DNA of 64,000 nucleotides, taken from positions 1-64,000 of the forward strand of contig JBIIAO010000002.1 of assembly GCA_044239865.1 (NCBI GenBank), given 5' to 3'. The notes below the pieces were generated by a model. It had not been told where the DNA came from and did not search any database. It saw nothing but the letters and a program-made list of their open reading frames with translations. Positions 26,840 to 36,544 of the stretch are shown here, piece after piece. Made by a program: the position numbers and the translations under genes. Origin of the DNA: CAIZGX01 sp044239865. GTDB taxonomy: Bacteria; Bacteroidota; Bacteroidia; Flavobacteriales_D; Sanyastnellaceae. Position 1 is the first letter of the stretch, and each line of letters begins with the position of its first letter.

Positions 26840-27667
26840 ATGTCGTTTGTAAAGTTTATAAAATCGAAATACGGTAGAAGGAACATTGCTCTTATCATTG
26901 GAGCAAACGTGTTATTATTTCTAGTCGTTCTTTTCGTTTTAAAAATTTACACGCGTCACGATGAAGCCATTCTTATTCCAGATTTAAAAGGAAAATCAGA
27001 CGCAGAAGCTAGAGCTATCTTGGAAGACATGGGCTTAGAAATGGTTGTCACCGACAGTTTGTTTTTACCTGAAGCTGCACCTGGAACCGTTCGCGATCAG
27101 AATCCGAAAGCGGGAAGTGCCGTTAAAGGTGGTCGAATAATCTTTATTAGCATCTTCAAGAAAACTCCTCCAATGGTTCCTATTAACGTAAAGGAAGGAG
27201 ATCACGTTCAAATTGCTTCCTTACGCTTATCTAATAAAGGCATAAAATTCCAAGTTCAATACGCACCGAACAACAGTATGATAGGGGTTGTTATGAAAAT
27301 TGAACACAATGGAAGAGAGCTAAAATTCGGTGAGTTATTGGAACACGGACAGACGGTAGTTTTAACCGTTGGAGAAGGCATAAAAACGACAGTTCCTGTT
27401 CCTAATTTATTCGGAATGTCTTACAACGATGTTATGAATTTATTAACTAGCTTAAACCTCTCAGGCCAAGGATTTTTCGAACCTGCAGCGTTTACGTTGG
27501 AAGACTCCGCCGCTTACCATGTCTGCCGTCAGGACCCAAAATACTCTGCTGAATCTATGCCTCTTGCTGCGGGAAGATTTGTTGACTTCTGGTTAAGCAG
27601 AGAGCCATGCACAATAGATACGATCATCAATCCGTTTGCGACAGAACCAGACCTATTCATACCGTAA
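26840..27667 (+). CDS. PASTA domain membrane protein
   Basis: 275 residues. One membrane helix near residues 16-36 (IALIIGANVLLFLVVLFVLKIY) anchors an extracytoplasmic region built of PASTA domains: IPDLKGKSDAEARAILEDMGLEMVV...APGTVRDQNPKAG (about 48-105), a divergent second repeat, and VPNLFGMSYNDVMNLLTSLNL (about 193-213). PASTA domains bind peptidoglycan or beta-lactam-like ligands; free-standing Bacteroidota versions without a kinase have no established role. A TAACTTTA motif 4 bp before the ATG may be a weak -7 box. The stop codon overlaps the next ATG (TAATG), so translation is probably coupled. Confidence 0.9.
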   Translation: MSFVKFIKSKYGRRNIALIIGANVLLFLVVLFVLKIYTRHDEAILIPDLKGKSDAEARAILEDMGLEMVVTDSLFLPEAAPGTVRDQNPKAGSAVKGGRIIFISIFKKTPPMVPINVKEGDHVQIASLRLSNKGIKFQVQYAPNNSMIGVVMKIEHNGRELKFGELLEHGQTVVLTVGEGIKTTVPVPNLFGMSYNDVMNLLTSLNLSGQGFFEPAAFTLEDSAAYHVCRQDPKYSAESMPLAAGRFVDFWLSREPCTIDTIINPFATEPDLFIP

Positions 27668-29541
27668 TGAAAAAACTGTTTTTATTCGTTCTTTCTTTTG
27701 CATTCTTGTCGAGCTATTCGCAAGAAACGGAGACCGTTATTCGATACGATGCACAACGCAATCTTCAATCTAAAAAAGAATTCATTTGGAAACAACAGGG
27801 CGAAATTCGCGGAGGAACCGCTAGCTTAACGCTTCCTTTTTTCGATGATTTTTCAAGGTATTCATTACCCACAAATGACCCTAACGTATTAACCACCTGG
27901 CAGCGTTGGACAGATACGACGGCCTTTATAAATTCGGGGTTTCCTATTGCTCCGCCAACCATTGGCGTTGCCACATTAGACGGACTGCGCGCAGACGGCT
28001 ATCCATACAATTTCGCAGATGAATTTTCTTATGGAAGTGCAGACACCCTAACCTCCTTGCCCATTGATCTTTCGGGATTAACAGCAGCTGATCAAGTTTT
28101 CCTTTCTTTCTTTTATGAAGGCGGCGGACTTGGTAATTCTCCAGATGCGGGAGACAGCCTTATCGTTGAATTCTACTCGCCTTTCGGCGCAGGACAATGG
28201 ACGCAGGTATGGACCAGTCCGGAAGTATTTCAAACAGACGTCTTCGAACAAACTTTTATTGCGGTGAACACACCGGAGTATTTACTCGATGGATTTCAAT
28301 TTAGATTTAGAAATTTTGGAACGCTCAGTGGTGCTTTCGATCATTGGCACATTGACTATGTTCAACTTGATGAGGGAGTAGATTCGAGCAACGTCATCTT
28401 CGACGAAGTGTGTATGCAATTTCCGCTTCGCACCTTATTGAATGAATACACTGCCATGCCTTTAACGCACTTCGCTGCAAATGCCGCCAATAATATGGCT
28501 TCGAGCATTGCGGTGCAGGAAAGGAATTTAGGCAACGACGAAAATATTGTAACCAATTACAGCATTAAAAAGCAGGGTGAAGCTGCACAAGTTTTCAATG
28601 CCGTTGATTTCAACACAGCATTAAATGCGAATTCATCTTTCACAAGAACGATTGGTTTGAACGGATTCACTTACAACATCACACCTGATGACACATGTTC
28701 TTATTTCGATGTGAAGACGTATATTAATCCGACCGATGCTCGTTTGCAGAACGATACCGCAACGCTTCGTCAGTACTTCTATAACTATTACGCCTACGAC
28801 GACGGTACGGCAGAGCGCGGCTATTCCAACTCGGCTGCAGGAGGAATGATTGCCATGAAATTTCGTGCGGAAGTAACAGATTCGCTTTTAGGGTTGTTCG
28901 TGTATTGGCTTCCAACAGGAGTAAATGTAACCGCGGAAACTTTCTTGTTGCGCGCATGGAGCGACGGTGGCACTGAGCCTGGAACAGAGCTGGGTGAGAA
29001 TTTCAATTACCACCATCCTGCATTTTATCAGCATGGAGAAAATTATTTCTCTTATTATTCTTACGATACCCCCATTGCTGTTACCGGAAACTTTTACGTG
29101 GGTTGGGTGCAAAGCGGAAGCGTTGGGCTTCCCGTTGGAAATGACAAGAGCGGAACCACAAATGCTACCAAAGTATTTTACAACAACGGATTCGAGCAAC
29201 CTTGGCAACAGTCTAGCATCAACGGTGCGCTTATGATTCGTCCGGTATTTAAATCGGGAAAATCTTCGGTTTGGAATTCTGTAACAGAACTTTCGAAGGA
29301 AACTCCTTCCCTATTCCCGAATCCGTTTAACAGCAACTTCACCATTCAAGGATTGAATGAAAACTATTCGTATAACGTATCTATTCTTTCTTCAACGGGA
29401 CAGCTTATTGAGTCATCATTCCATTCACATGTGAGTAACATTGAAATGGAAAACAACGCTCTTCCTGCTGGAATGTATTTCATTCAAATCACAAACAATT
29501 CAACGCAAGAAATCATTCGCTTAAAAGCAATGAAACAATAA
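27667..29541 (+). CDS. T9SS-sorted secreted protein of unknown function
   Basis: 624 residues from ATG 27667, which overlaps the PASTA stop by one base. A signal peptide (MKKLFLFVLSFAFLSSYSQ) starts the protein and a type A sorting domain closes it: LFPNPFNSNFTIQGL, SSTGQLIE and LPAGMYFIQITNNSTQEIIRLKAMKQ. This C-terminus directs passage through the type IX secretion system. The middle contains no catalytic motif I recognise; it has beta-rich aromatic segments including DDFSRYSLPTNDPN, FDHWHIDYVQLDE and DDGTAERGYSN. It is either released or attached at the cell surface. A possible start 20 codons upstream was rejected because the signal peptide begins at 27667. Confidence 0.92.
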   Translation: MKKLFLFVLSFAFLSSYSQETETVIRYDAQRNLQSKKEFIWKQQGEIRGGTASLTLPFFDDFSRYSLPTNDPNVLTTWQRWTDTTAFINSGFPIAPPTIGVATLDGLRADGYPYNFADEFSYGSADTLTSLPIDLSGLTAADQVFLSFFYEGGGLGNSPDAGDSLIVEFYSPFGAGQWTQVWTSPEVFQTDVFEQTFIAVNTPEYLLDGFQFRFRNFGTLSGAFDHWHIDYVQLDEGVDSSNVIFDEVCMQFPLRTLLNEYTAMPLTHFAANAANNMASSIAVQERNLGNDENIVTNYSIKKQGEAAQVFNAVDFNTALNANSSFTRTIGLNGFTYNITPDDTCSYFDVKTYINPTDARLQNDTATLRQYFYNYYAYDDGTAERGYSNSAAGGMIAMKFRAEVTDSLLGLFVYWLPTGVNVTAETFLLRAWSDGGTEPGTELGENFNYHHPAFYQHGENYFSYYSYDTPIAVTGNFYVGWVQSGSVGLPVGNDKSGTTNATKVFYNNGFEQPWQQSSINGALMIRPVFKSGKSSVWNSVTELSKETPSLFPNPFNSNFTIQGLNENYSYNVSILSSTGQLIESSFHSHVSNIEMENNALPAGMYFIQITNNSTQEIIRLKAMKQ

Positions 29542-29542
29542 G

Positions 29543-30571
29543 ATGGAAGAAAACGAAATTCTAGAGGAACAGGAGGAAGGATTTTTCGAGCATCATCGAA
29601 TTGTATCGGACAAAGGGCAAAAGCTTATGCGCTTGGACAAGTTCTTGGTAGATCGCCTGGAGCGCACTTCGCGGAATCGCATTCAAAATGCAGCGGATGA
29701 CGGATATGTTAAAGCGAATGGAATTCCCGTAAAAAGCAGTTACAAGGTTAAGCCGCTCGATGTAATAACCATTGAAATGCCCTACCCCGTGAGGGATATG
29801 GAACTCATTGCGGAAGACATACCCATTGAAATTGTCTATGAAGACGACGCCTTGGTAATTCTTATGAAGCCGAAGAACATGGTTGTTCACCCAGGCTTTG
29901 GAAATTTCTCGGGCACCTTGCTCAACGCTATGCTCTTTCATTTTCAGAATCTACCCATGAATCCCGATGCCCGTCCGGGCTTGGTTCACAGGCTCGATAA
30001 GAACACGACAGGTCTTATGGTTATTGCCAAAACAGAAGAAGCGCTTACGCATTTAGGCAAGCAGTTTTTCGACCGAACGCTAGACCGCAGATATGTGGCA
30101 CTCGTATGGGGCGATGTGAAGGAAGATGGAACGGTGATTGGAAACACAGGACGAAGTTTAAAAGACAGAAAAGTATTCACAGTATTTCCGGAAGGCGATC
30201 ACGGGAAGCACGCGGTAACGCATTACAAAGTTTTGAAGCGCTACGGCTATGTGACATTGGTAGAGTGTAAACTAGAGACAGGAAGAACGCATCAGATTCG
30301 GGTTCACATGAAGCACATTGGGCACACCCTTTTCGGTGATTTCGAATACGGCGGAGACCGAGTACTGAAAGGGACTACGTTCACGAAGTACAAGCAATTC
30401 GTACAAAATTGTTTAGATCTATTACCAAGACAAGCATTACACGCTAGAACACTTTCTTTCACCCACCCAACAACTGGAGAATGGATGAGTTTTGAAAGTG
30501 AACTTCCTGCAGATATGCAAGCAGTTCTTGACAAATGGCAGAACTATTCTGAAAATAGTATGAAAGGCTAG
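29543..30571 (+). CDS. RluA/RluD-family rRNA pseudouridine synthase
   Basis: 342 residues. An N-terminal S4 RNA-binding domain (about 28-85, MRLDKFLVDRLERTSRNRIQ) precedes the RluA catalytic domain. The catalytic motif is GLVHRLDKNTTGLMV with Asp152; the LETGRTHQIRVHMKHIGHTLFGD block is the conserved C-terminal part of the active site. Enzymes of this group isomerise uridines in 23S rRNA, RluD at positions 1911, 1915 and 1917. The RluD assignment is likely but RluA paralogues look similar. The ATG lies one base after the preceding stop, so the gene is probably in the same transcript as purL and the PASTA gene. Confidence 0.93.
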   Translation: MEENEILEEQEEGFFEHHRIVSDKGQKLMRLDKFLVDRLERTSRNRIQNAADDGYVKANGIPVKSSYKVKPLDVITIEMPYPVRDMELIAEDIPIEIVYEDDALVILMKPKNMVVHPGFGNFSGTLLNAMLFHFQNLPMNPDARPGLVHRLDKNTTGLMVIAKTEEALTHLGKQFFDRTLDRRYVALVWGDVKEDGTVIGNTGRSLKDRKVFTVFPEGDHGKHAVTHYKVLKRYGYVTLVECKLETGRTHQIRVHMKHIGHTLFGDFEYGGDRVLKGTTFTKYKQFVQNCLDLLPRQALHARTLSFTHPTTGEWMSFESELPADMQAVLDKWQNYSENSMKG

Positions 30572-30641
30572 TATTCGTTTTACAAATCTTGACTTAAATT
30601 AGTGCTTTGAATTATATGGCACACGTCATTTTTCAAAAACT

Positions 30642-32210
30642 ATGGCTGAATCTACTGGCTCTATCTACAAGACGTTAAGCGAATTGCTTAATCTTGAAAA
30701 GTATTTCATAAGAAAAGTTATTCTTCTCTCATCACTTGCTGGCCTCTTTTCATTGGCCATTCCTGTAGGGGTTCAGCTACTGTTAACCTTTGTCACAGCG
30801 CAGGAAGTGCGTCCAGGCATGTACGCCATTCTCTTACTTATCTTGTTTTTTGTTTGGCTAAACGGGGTTCTACAGATTCGATTGATGAAGGAAGGAGAAG
30901 ACGTTGAGCAAAGACTCTTTGCACAGCTTGCATATACCTACTTGGGTCGTATTTTAAATCAACATCCGCAGTCAAATGATCGAAGTTTTGCTAAATATTT
31001 CATTGAGATTAGCTACTTGCAAAAAGGATTCAGTAAGCTCTTTATTGACTTATTGTTTGCATCACTGCAGCTAACCTTTGGTTTACTTCTTATTTCCTTT
31101 TACCACCCGATCTTTTTCCTCTTTGGACTGTCATTTGTTGGGTCATTTGTTTTATTACTCAGATGGAAATTCAATGCCGCCGTTCAATCGAGTTACGAAG
31201 AGTCATGTGCTAAATACGAGATGGTAAATTGGCTATCACTCGCTGAATTGTTTCGAAAAAAATTCAATCGACCAAATCCCGATTTTGCTTTTTCAGAAGC
31301 GAACAAAATATCAGAAGATTATCTTGAATCGAAACGTTTTCACTTCAAGCTTTTACTTCAAAAACAAAATGCATTTCTAGCTTTCAAGATTATTACAGTT
31401 GGAGGCATGCTGTTGTTGGGTAGCCTTCTAGCTGTTTCGCAAAAGATTAGTATCGGTCAATTTTTGGGTGCTGAAATTGTAATCGTTTTGGTTATTTCAA
31501 GCATTGAAAAAATCCTGTTTTCACTTAGCACTATTTTCGATACCCTAACGAGTATGCAAAAAGCGCTTTCTTTTCAGGGAAATAAACAGAGTGAATTCAC
31601 TTCGAACGAAGAAAACAGAATTCCAATTGAATCTATTGACTTCATTGAAGCTACCGGAACATCTCCTTTCATTATTGAGAGAGGAAAGATCTATGACTTA
31701 GGTGGAAATCTAGCTAACTGTAAAAAACTACTTCAGAGCCTTGATCTTCGAAATGAAAACATATATGGATTGAAATGTAATGGACATGATCTCAAGAATA
31801 TTTCAGTCTATGATTTTAAATCTAGAACAGCATGGTGCGATCACCTTCCCGTTATACTCGAAGATTCATTCTTTGCAAATGTTAAATGGAACACCCAAGC
31901 AAGCAACGAAGAGGTAATTGCTGCTGCAGAACTTGTTGGTCTGAATCAATTCTATGCACACTCCAATAAAGGTATTTATTTAGACACGCAACACCGCGAT
32001 TCATTCTGGTCTCTAGAAAACCGAGCGTTACTGGAATTAGCCCGAGCCATTGTCGCAAAGCCTGACCTTTTAGTCTTACGCAACCAATATATTCTGCAAC
32101 ATCCAAAAGGAATTGAAATCATTCAATCAGAGTTCAAAGCAGCTATTGTGCTTATTCATAATATCACTGAAATTCCATTGAGCGTGGCGTCTAAAATTCA
32201 AATCAATTAA
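30642..32210 (+). CDS. ABC exporter-like protein with degenerate, probably inactive ATPase domain
   Basis: 522 residues. The first 300 form an exporter-type membrane domain with hydrophobic pairs near 25-50, 60-85, 130-175 and 250-295. The C-terminal 200 follow the ABC ATPase layout, but the key motifs are lost. The Walker A site reads GGNLANCKK (354-362) with no GK(S/T); the Q-loop position reads WCDHLPVIL; the LSGGQ signature is replaced by WSLENRALLELARAI; Walker B is LLVLRNQYI, lacking both the Asp and the catalytic Glu. Flanking blocks (AAELVGL, ELARAIVAKPDLLVL, IVLIHNIT) still align. It heads an operon with HlyD and TolC genes, as in type I secretion or peptide export. It may act with an active partner coded elsewhere or be powered differently. 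Confidence 0.85.
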   Translation: MAESTGSIYKTLSELLNLEKYFIRKVILLSSLAGLFSLAIPVGVQLLLTFVTAQEVRPGMYAILLLILFFVWLNGVLQIRLMKEGEDVEQRLFAQLAYTYLGRILNQHPQSNDRSFAKYFIEISYLQKGFSKLFIDLLFASLQLTFGLLLISFYHPIFFLFGLSFVGSFVLLLRWKFNAAVQSSYEESCAKYEMVNWLSLAELFRKKFNRPNPDFAFSEANKISEDYLESKRFHFKLLLQKQNAFLAFKIITVGGMLLLGSLLAVSQKISIGQFLGAEIVIVLVISSIEKILFSLSTIFDTLTSMQKALSFQGNKQSEFTSNEENRIPIESIDFIEATGTSPFIIERGKIYDLGGNLANCKKLLQSLDLRNENIYGLKCNGHDLKNISVYDFKSRTAWCDHLPVILEDSFFANVKWNTQASNEEVIAAAELVGLNQFYAHSNKGIYLDTQHRDSFWSLENRALLELARAIVAKPDLLVLRNQYILQHPKGIEIIQSEFKAAIVLIHNITEIPLSVASKIQIN

Positions 32211-32213
32211 TTG

Positions 32214-33566
32214 ATGGAAAAGAATAACCTCCCTCTTTTAGACGAAGTAAATTCTTCAAATCAATTTACTTCTTGGAACAAGATAGAACAGCGTTCTAAG
32301 AACATTCGTACTGCTCGAATTTTATTAATTGCTTTTTCGATAATCATTGGAATCCTTTGTATTCCCTGGACTCAGAACATTACAAGTTCAGGAAGTATTA
32401 TTTCTCTTAATCCGGATTCACGTCCACAATCCGTTGAAACCATTATTGGCGGCAGAGTGGAAAAGTGGTTTGTACAAGAAGGGGACAGTGTGAAAAAGGG
32501 TGATACAATATTATTCATTTCCGAAATTAAAGTAGATTATTTCGATCCGAACCTTGTTCAAAATACAGAATCTCAATTGCAGTCGAAGGAAAGTGCGCTT
32601 GAAGGATATATGTCTAAAATTGCTTCACTTGATCTTCAAATCAACGCAATGCTCAATGGCAAGGAGGTGAAGAAATATCAGGCTTATGCGAAAATTGAGC
32701 AAGCGCAATTGAAGGTAAAAACAGACAGCACGGATTTATTGAATGCCGAGCGTAACACTGCAATTACAGAAGAACAGTTCAAACGTTACGAGCAATTGTA
32801 CAAAGAGGATCTTATTTCAAAAACTGAATTGGAAACGCGTCGTATGTCTTATCAAAACGCATCTACAAAAGTTCTTGAGTGCAGAAATAAATTTTATATT
32901 TCGAAGAATGAATTGCTCAACACTAGGCGAGAGCTAAGAGCCATTGATGCAGAATACAGCGACAAAATTTCAAAAGCTGAAAGCGAGAAGTATGCGTCCA
33001 TGTCCACTCTTTACACTGCTGAAGGAGAGTTAACAAAACTTCAAAATCAATTCAACAATTACGATCGTAGAAATGGATTGTATTACATCTTGGCTCCTCA
33101 AGATGGATTCATTAGTAAAACTTCGAAGTCTGGAATTGGAGAGACTGTAAAAGAGGGTGAAGAAATTGCGCGAATCAGTCCATTCGGATTTTCACACGCC
33201 ATTGAAATTTTCATTCATCCTGTAGATATGCCTCTAGTGCATGCCGGAGAGCAAGTGCGATTAATCTTCGATGGATTTCCGGCCTTCGTAATAAGCGGTT
33301 GGCAGCATATTTCTAAAGGAGTTTACAATGGCACCATTCTAACTGTTGATCCCGCTCTTCATGAATCGGGAAAATTCAGAGTGCTCGTCCAACCGTCTAA
33401 TGGAGAGCAATGGCCAAACGCTTTGAAGCAAGGTGGTGGAGTTCAGGCTATCATGCTATTGAACGACGTTCCGGTTGGATATGAATTGTGGCGGAAGTTC
33501 AATGGATTCCCTCCTGACTTTTATTCCCCTGAAACTTCAAAAAAGAAATCAGAAGAAAAGTTGTAA
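32214..33566 (+). CDS. HlyD-family periplasmic adaptor (membrane fusion protein)
   Basis: 450 residues from ATG 32214, 3 bp after the ABC gene stop. One inner-membrane helix (about 30-50, ARILLIAFSIIIGILCIPW) is followed by a biotinyl-lipoyl half (GGRVEKWFVQEGDSVKKGDTILFIS), a long alpha-helical coiled coil (about 120-270), the second lipoyl half (ILAPQDGFISKTSKSGIGETVKEGEEIARI) and beta-barrel segments. Such proteins bridge an inner-membrane transporter to a TolC channel. Its neighbours provide both, so the three genes form a complete envelope-spanning export set in gene content. Confidence 0.92.
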   Translation: MEKNNLPLLDEVNSSNQFTSWNKIEQRSKNIRTARILLIAFSIIIGILCIPWTQNITSSGSIISLNPDSRPQSVETIIGGRVEKWFVQEGDSVKKGDTILFISEIKVDYFDPNLVQNTESQLQSKESALEGYMSKIASLDLQINAMLNGKEVKKYQAYAKIEQAQLKVKTDSTDLLNAERNTAITEEQFKRYEQLYKEDLISKTELETRRMSYQNASTKVLECRNKFYISKNELLNTRRELRAIDAEYSDKISKAESEKYASMSTLYTAEGELTKLQNQFNNYDRRNGLYYILAPQDGFISKTSKSGIGETVKEGEEIARISPFGFSHAIEIFIHPVDMPLVHAGEQVRLIFDGFPAFVISGWQHISKGVYNGTILTVDPALHESGKFRVLVQPSNGEQWPNALKQGGGVQAIMLLNDVPVGYELWRKFNGFPPDFYSPETSKKKSEEKL

Positions 33567-34960
33567 TGAAAAAGCTGACATCTCTTTTAATACTCTCTAT
33601 TTGTTTTGTATCGAATATTCATTCGCAAGAGCTGACGCTTACCGAGTATTTGAATTGGGTTTTGGAAGAACATCCGCTTGCTGAGAGAGCAAGACTGAAT
33701 CCGCAAATGAGGAATGCCCAGTACCTTCAAGTGAAAGGTGTTTTCGACCCTCTCTTAGAAAGTAAATTCAAGAATAAATTTTTTCGAGGTACAGAATATT
33801 ATTCCACATCAGAAACTACGCTATCATACAATTCACCTTATGCTATAGGATTAATAGGGCATTTCGATGTGAATACCGGAAGCTATGTAAATCCTGCCGA
33901 CTATACATCAAACGCCGGACTTCTCGCGCTTGGCGTATCCGTGCCATTGTTGAAAGGATTGGTCATTGATGAGCGAAGAATGGCGAAGAAGCGCGCTGAA
34001 ATTTTATTGGAAGCGGGAAATCTTGAGCAACAACTAGCCGTTAATGAGCTGCTTGCTCAAAGCGTGCAACTCTATTCCGATTGGTACTTTACTGTCCAAA
34101 AAAATATTGTAATCGATTCGTTGGTCAAGACAAGCGAGCGCAGATTTATTGCTGTCCGCGCCAGATACAGAGGTGGCGATCGTTCTGCCATGGATACATT
34201 AGAAGCATACGTACAAAATCAAAACCGCTTGCTTCAATTTCAAGAATCGAAATTAGATGTTTTAAAAGCGCGCATTGCCCTTGTCGCATTCTTAGAAAAC
34301 GTGGATGAAAACAGAGTGGCTATTTTGAACGAAACAGTAACTCCTTCCTTGAATTTTAAAAACGAAATGGCGCCTTTTAGAAGTGGACCAACTCTTTTTT
34401 CACAACTTGACAATCACCCGGAATTGGCGCTATATGCAAACAAAGGTGAGTCGCTTCGTATTGAAGAAAAATGGAAAGCTGAAAAACTTAAACCCAAATT
34501 GAACCTTGAGTATCATTTTCTAAACAAAGATTTCAGTGAAGGACTCCCCTCTTATTTTTCAACAAACAACTACAAATGGGGAGCTGAATTTTCAATGCCA
34601 CTGCTATTGAGAGAGGCACGTGGAGAACTTAAAGTTCAACGCATTAAAATTCAGGAAAATGATTTGAATTTCGAATGGAAAAGAAATCAACTTGAACAGA
34701 AAACGCTCGCTCTAGAAGTCACATATACCAATACCCTATCGCAACAGGAACTCGCAGAATCTAACGCTGATCTTTACAAACGATTGCTCCAAGCGGAAAA
34801 CACAAAGCTGTTCAACGGGGAAAGCTCGTTGTTTTTGGTGAATCAGCGTGAAAACTCCTATTTCGAGAATGCCATAAAAGCTGTTGAATTGGATCGGAAA
34901 GTTCAACAAGTGAGAATAGATCAGAGCGCATTGTGGATACTGACTTTTCTCAAGGAATAA
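33566..34960 (+). CDS. TolC-family outer membrane efflux protein
   Basis: 464 residues; the ATG overlaps the adaptor stop by one base (TAATG). A signal peptide (MKKLTSLLILSICFVSNIHSQ) precedes two related halves rich in long helices (AEILLEAGNLEQQLAVNELLAQSVQLYSDWY and the copy near residues 340-450) with short beta segments between, the TolC plan. It forms the trimeric outer-membrane duct for the HlyD and ABC proteins encoded just upstream. The substrate is unknown; no small leader peptide gene is visible next to the operon. Confidence 0.9.
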   Translation: MKKLTSLLILSICFVSNIHSQELTLTEYLNWVLEEHPLAERARLNPQMRNAQYLQVKGVFDPLLESKFKNKFFRGTEYYSTSETTLSYNSPYAIGLIGHFDVNTGSYVNPADYTSNAGLLALGVSVPLLKGLVIDERRMAKKRAEILLEAGNLEQQLAVNELLAQSVQLYSDWYFTVQKNIVIDSLVKTSERRFIAVRARYRGGDRSAMDTLEAYVQNQNRLLQFQESKLDVLKARIALVAFLENVDENRVAILNETVTPSLNFKNEMAPFRSGPTLFSQLDNHPELALYANKGESLRIEEKWKAEKLKPKLNLEYHFLNKDFSEGLPSYFSTNNYKWGAEFSMPLLLREARGELKVQRIKIQENDLNFEWKRNQLEQKTLALEVTYTNTLSQQELAESNADLYKRLLQAENTKLFNGESSLFLVNQRENSYFENAIKAVELDRKVQQVRIDQSALWILTFLKE

Positions 34961-34997
34961 CATCTGAACATTATAACTTCACATTGGTTTTAAAGGT

Positions 34998-35597
34998 ATG
35001 AAACGTAAAAAAATCATGACCTACATTTTACTCGGCGTTGCAGTAGTATTCATTTTATTCCAATCATTCGTCTATATGTCTACCAGCAAAACCAAAGAAC
35101 AACCTTACACCGTGCTTGAGAAGGATGGCGATATTGAGATACGTCTTTATCCTTCTGCTACACTCGCTACCGTGCAGTCGAAAGCCAATTCCTATGACGA
35201 AATGGCCAGTCCTGGATTTCGAGCATTGGCCGGTTATATTTTCGGTGGAAACGAAAGCGAAACTCAAATTGCAATGACCTCACCGGTTCAAATGGACATT
35301 AACGACAGCTTATCTTCCATGAGTTTCGTTATGCCTGAAGGCTATGACATGAACAATCTTCCAAAACCGAATAACAGTCAAGTTATTTTATCGAAGACAA
35401 CAGAACAAGTAATGGCTGCTATTCGCTTCAGTGGATTCGCAGACGACAACGATCGCGAAAAACACAAACAAGAACTTCTGAATTACTTGAATTCAAGAGG
35501 AATTCAGACCAAAGGGAATTTCAAATTCTTAGGATACAATCCACCCTACCAACTGGTCGGCAGACGTAATGAAGTGGTGATTGAAATTGTTCGATAA
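34998..35597 (+). CDS. SOUL-family haem-binding-like protein
   Basis: 199 residues. An N-terminal membrane anchor or signal (about 5-27, IMTYILLGVAVVFILFQSFVYM) leads into the SOUL domain: PYTVLEKDGDIEIRLYPSATLATVQ, FRALAGYIFGGNESETQIAMTSPVQM, SFVMPEGYDMNNLPKP and RFSGFADDNDREKHKQELLNYL. SOUL/HEBP proteins bind haem or porphyrins in eukaryotes and some bacteria; function in Bacteroidota is unproven. It follows the exporter operon by 37 bp and has a weak TAACTTCA box 16 bp upstream, so it may be separately transcribed. Confidence 0.9.
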   Translation: MKRKKIMTYILLGVAVVFILFQSFVYMSTSKTKEQPYTVLEKDGDIEIRLYPSATLATVQSKANSYDEMASPGFRALAGYIFGGNESETQIAMTSPVQMDINDSLSSMSFVMPEGYDMNNLPKPNNSQVILSKTTEQVMAAIRFSGFADDNDREKHKQELLNYLNSRGIQTKGNFKFLGYNPPYQLVGRRNEVVIEIVR

Positions 35598-35613
35598 TTT
35601 CTGTTGAATGAAA

Positions 35614-35621
35614 TACCTTCG
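35614..35621 (+). promoter_or_regulatory. -7-like promoter box for alpha/beta hydrolase
   Basis: TACCTTCG matches the TAnnTTcG variant. It ends 14 bp before ATG 35636, which favours that start over GTG 35621 and ATG 35624. Confidence 0.4.
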
Positions 35622-35635
35622 TGATGGGAAACATC

Positions 35636-36436
35636 ATGAATCAAAAAACCTATTCCTTATCCTTTCAAAATAAATCATTCAAAATTGTTGAATGGAGTAC
35701 TTCCGACAACCCAACTGAACTGATTTTATGCTTGCACGGTTTCGGAAGAAGTCCGGAAGATTTCGCCACGTTCACAGATTCACTGAAAGACAACGAACGA
35801 CTTGTTGCTATTGGTTTTTGGTCTCATGCAGGAAGTGATTCCTTCACCACGAAAGAATTAATCGAAGGATTGTCGGCTGAGTCGTGGGTAGCGCAATTTC
35901 ATTTCTTGTTGAATCATTTTCAAGTTGAAAAATGCAAGCTCATTGCATACAGCATGGGCGGTCGGCTTGGACTGATGCTCCTTCAACATGCGGGAGAAAA
36001 AATATCATCTGCACATTTCTTAGCGAGCGACGGACTCACGCGGAACAAGTTGTACGCGTTTACTGTGGGGACTTGGGTTGGCAGACAAATAGCGAGTGGT
36101 CTGAAGAAAAACGGAAATATCGTTATTCACTCAGCGCGTTTCTTGAAAAATCTAAAATTACTTCCCGTCAAGTTATTTCGTTTTGTAGAATATTATATGC
36201 ACGAACGTTCCATGCGCGAGCAAGTGTTCGATGTTTGGATGGGCTACAGGCATTGCTATCCGGAAATGAGATTGATTGCGCAATCGCTTGAAAAAAACAA
36301 AATTCCAACTGAATTTATTTTCGGGAAGTACGATGTGATTATTCCCTGGAAGCATGGGGATAAACTTCGATCTATGACTTCTCATCTTCCGCATGTTGAA
36401 TGGAAGGTTATTGAAAAGGGACATAGACTTATGTAG
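35636..36436 (+). CDS. alpha/beta hydrolase
   Basis: About 266 residues. The fold is shown by LILCLHGFGRSPEDF (oxyanion region after strand 3), the nucleophile elbow AYSMGGRLGLMLL (Ser in G/Y-x-S-x-G form), the acid region FIFGKYDVIIPW and the catalytic His near the end in VIEKGHRLM. The order Ser-Asp-His fits an esterase or lipase-like enzyme. No signal peptide is seen, so it is cytoplasmic. The substrate cannot be deduced; the MenH-like small hydrolases are the nearest general shape. The start is a choice among three close codons. Confidence 0.85.
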   Translation: MNQKTYSLSFQNKSFKIVEWSTSDNPTELILCLHGFGRSPEDFATFTDSLKDNERLVAIGFWSHAGSDSFTTKELIEGLSAESWVAQFHFLLNHFQVEKCKLIAYSMGGRLGLMLLQHAGEKISSAHFLASDGLTRNKLYAFTVGTWVGRQIASGLKKNGNIVIHSARFLKNLKLLPVKLFRFVEYYMHERSMREQVFDVWMGYRHCYPEMRLIAQSLEKNKIPTEFIFGKYDVIIPWKHGDKLRSMTSHLPHVEWKVIEKGHRLM

Positions 36437-36544
36437 ACAATCTATCACAAAATAAAAAAAATCAATTTACACAAAGAAAATCTCGCGCGAAAATTAATTT
36501 ATTTCGCCCGTTTAGAGACTATTCTCGGAATAGAACCCGCCTAA

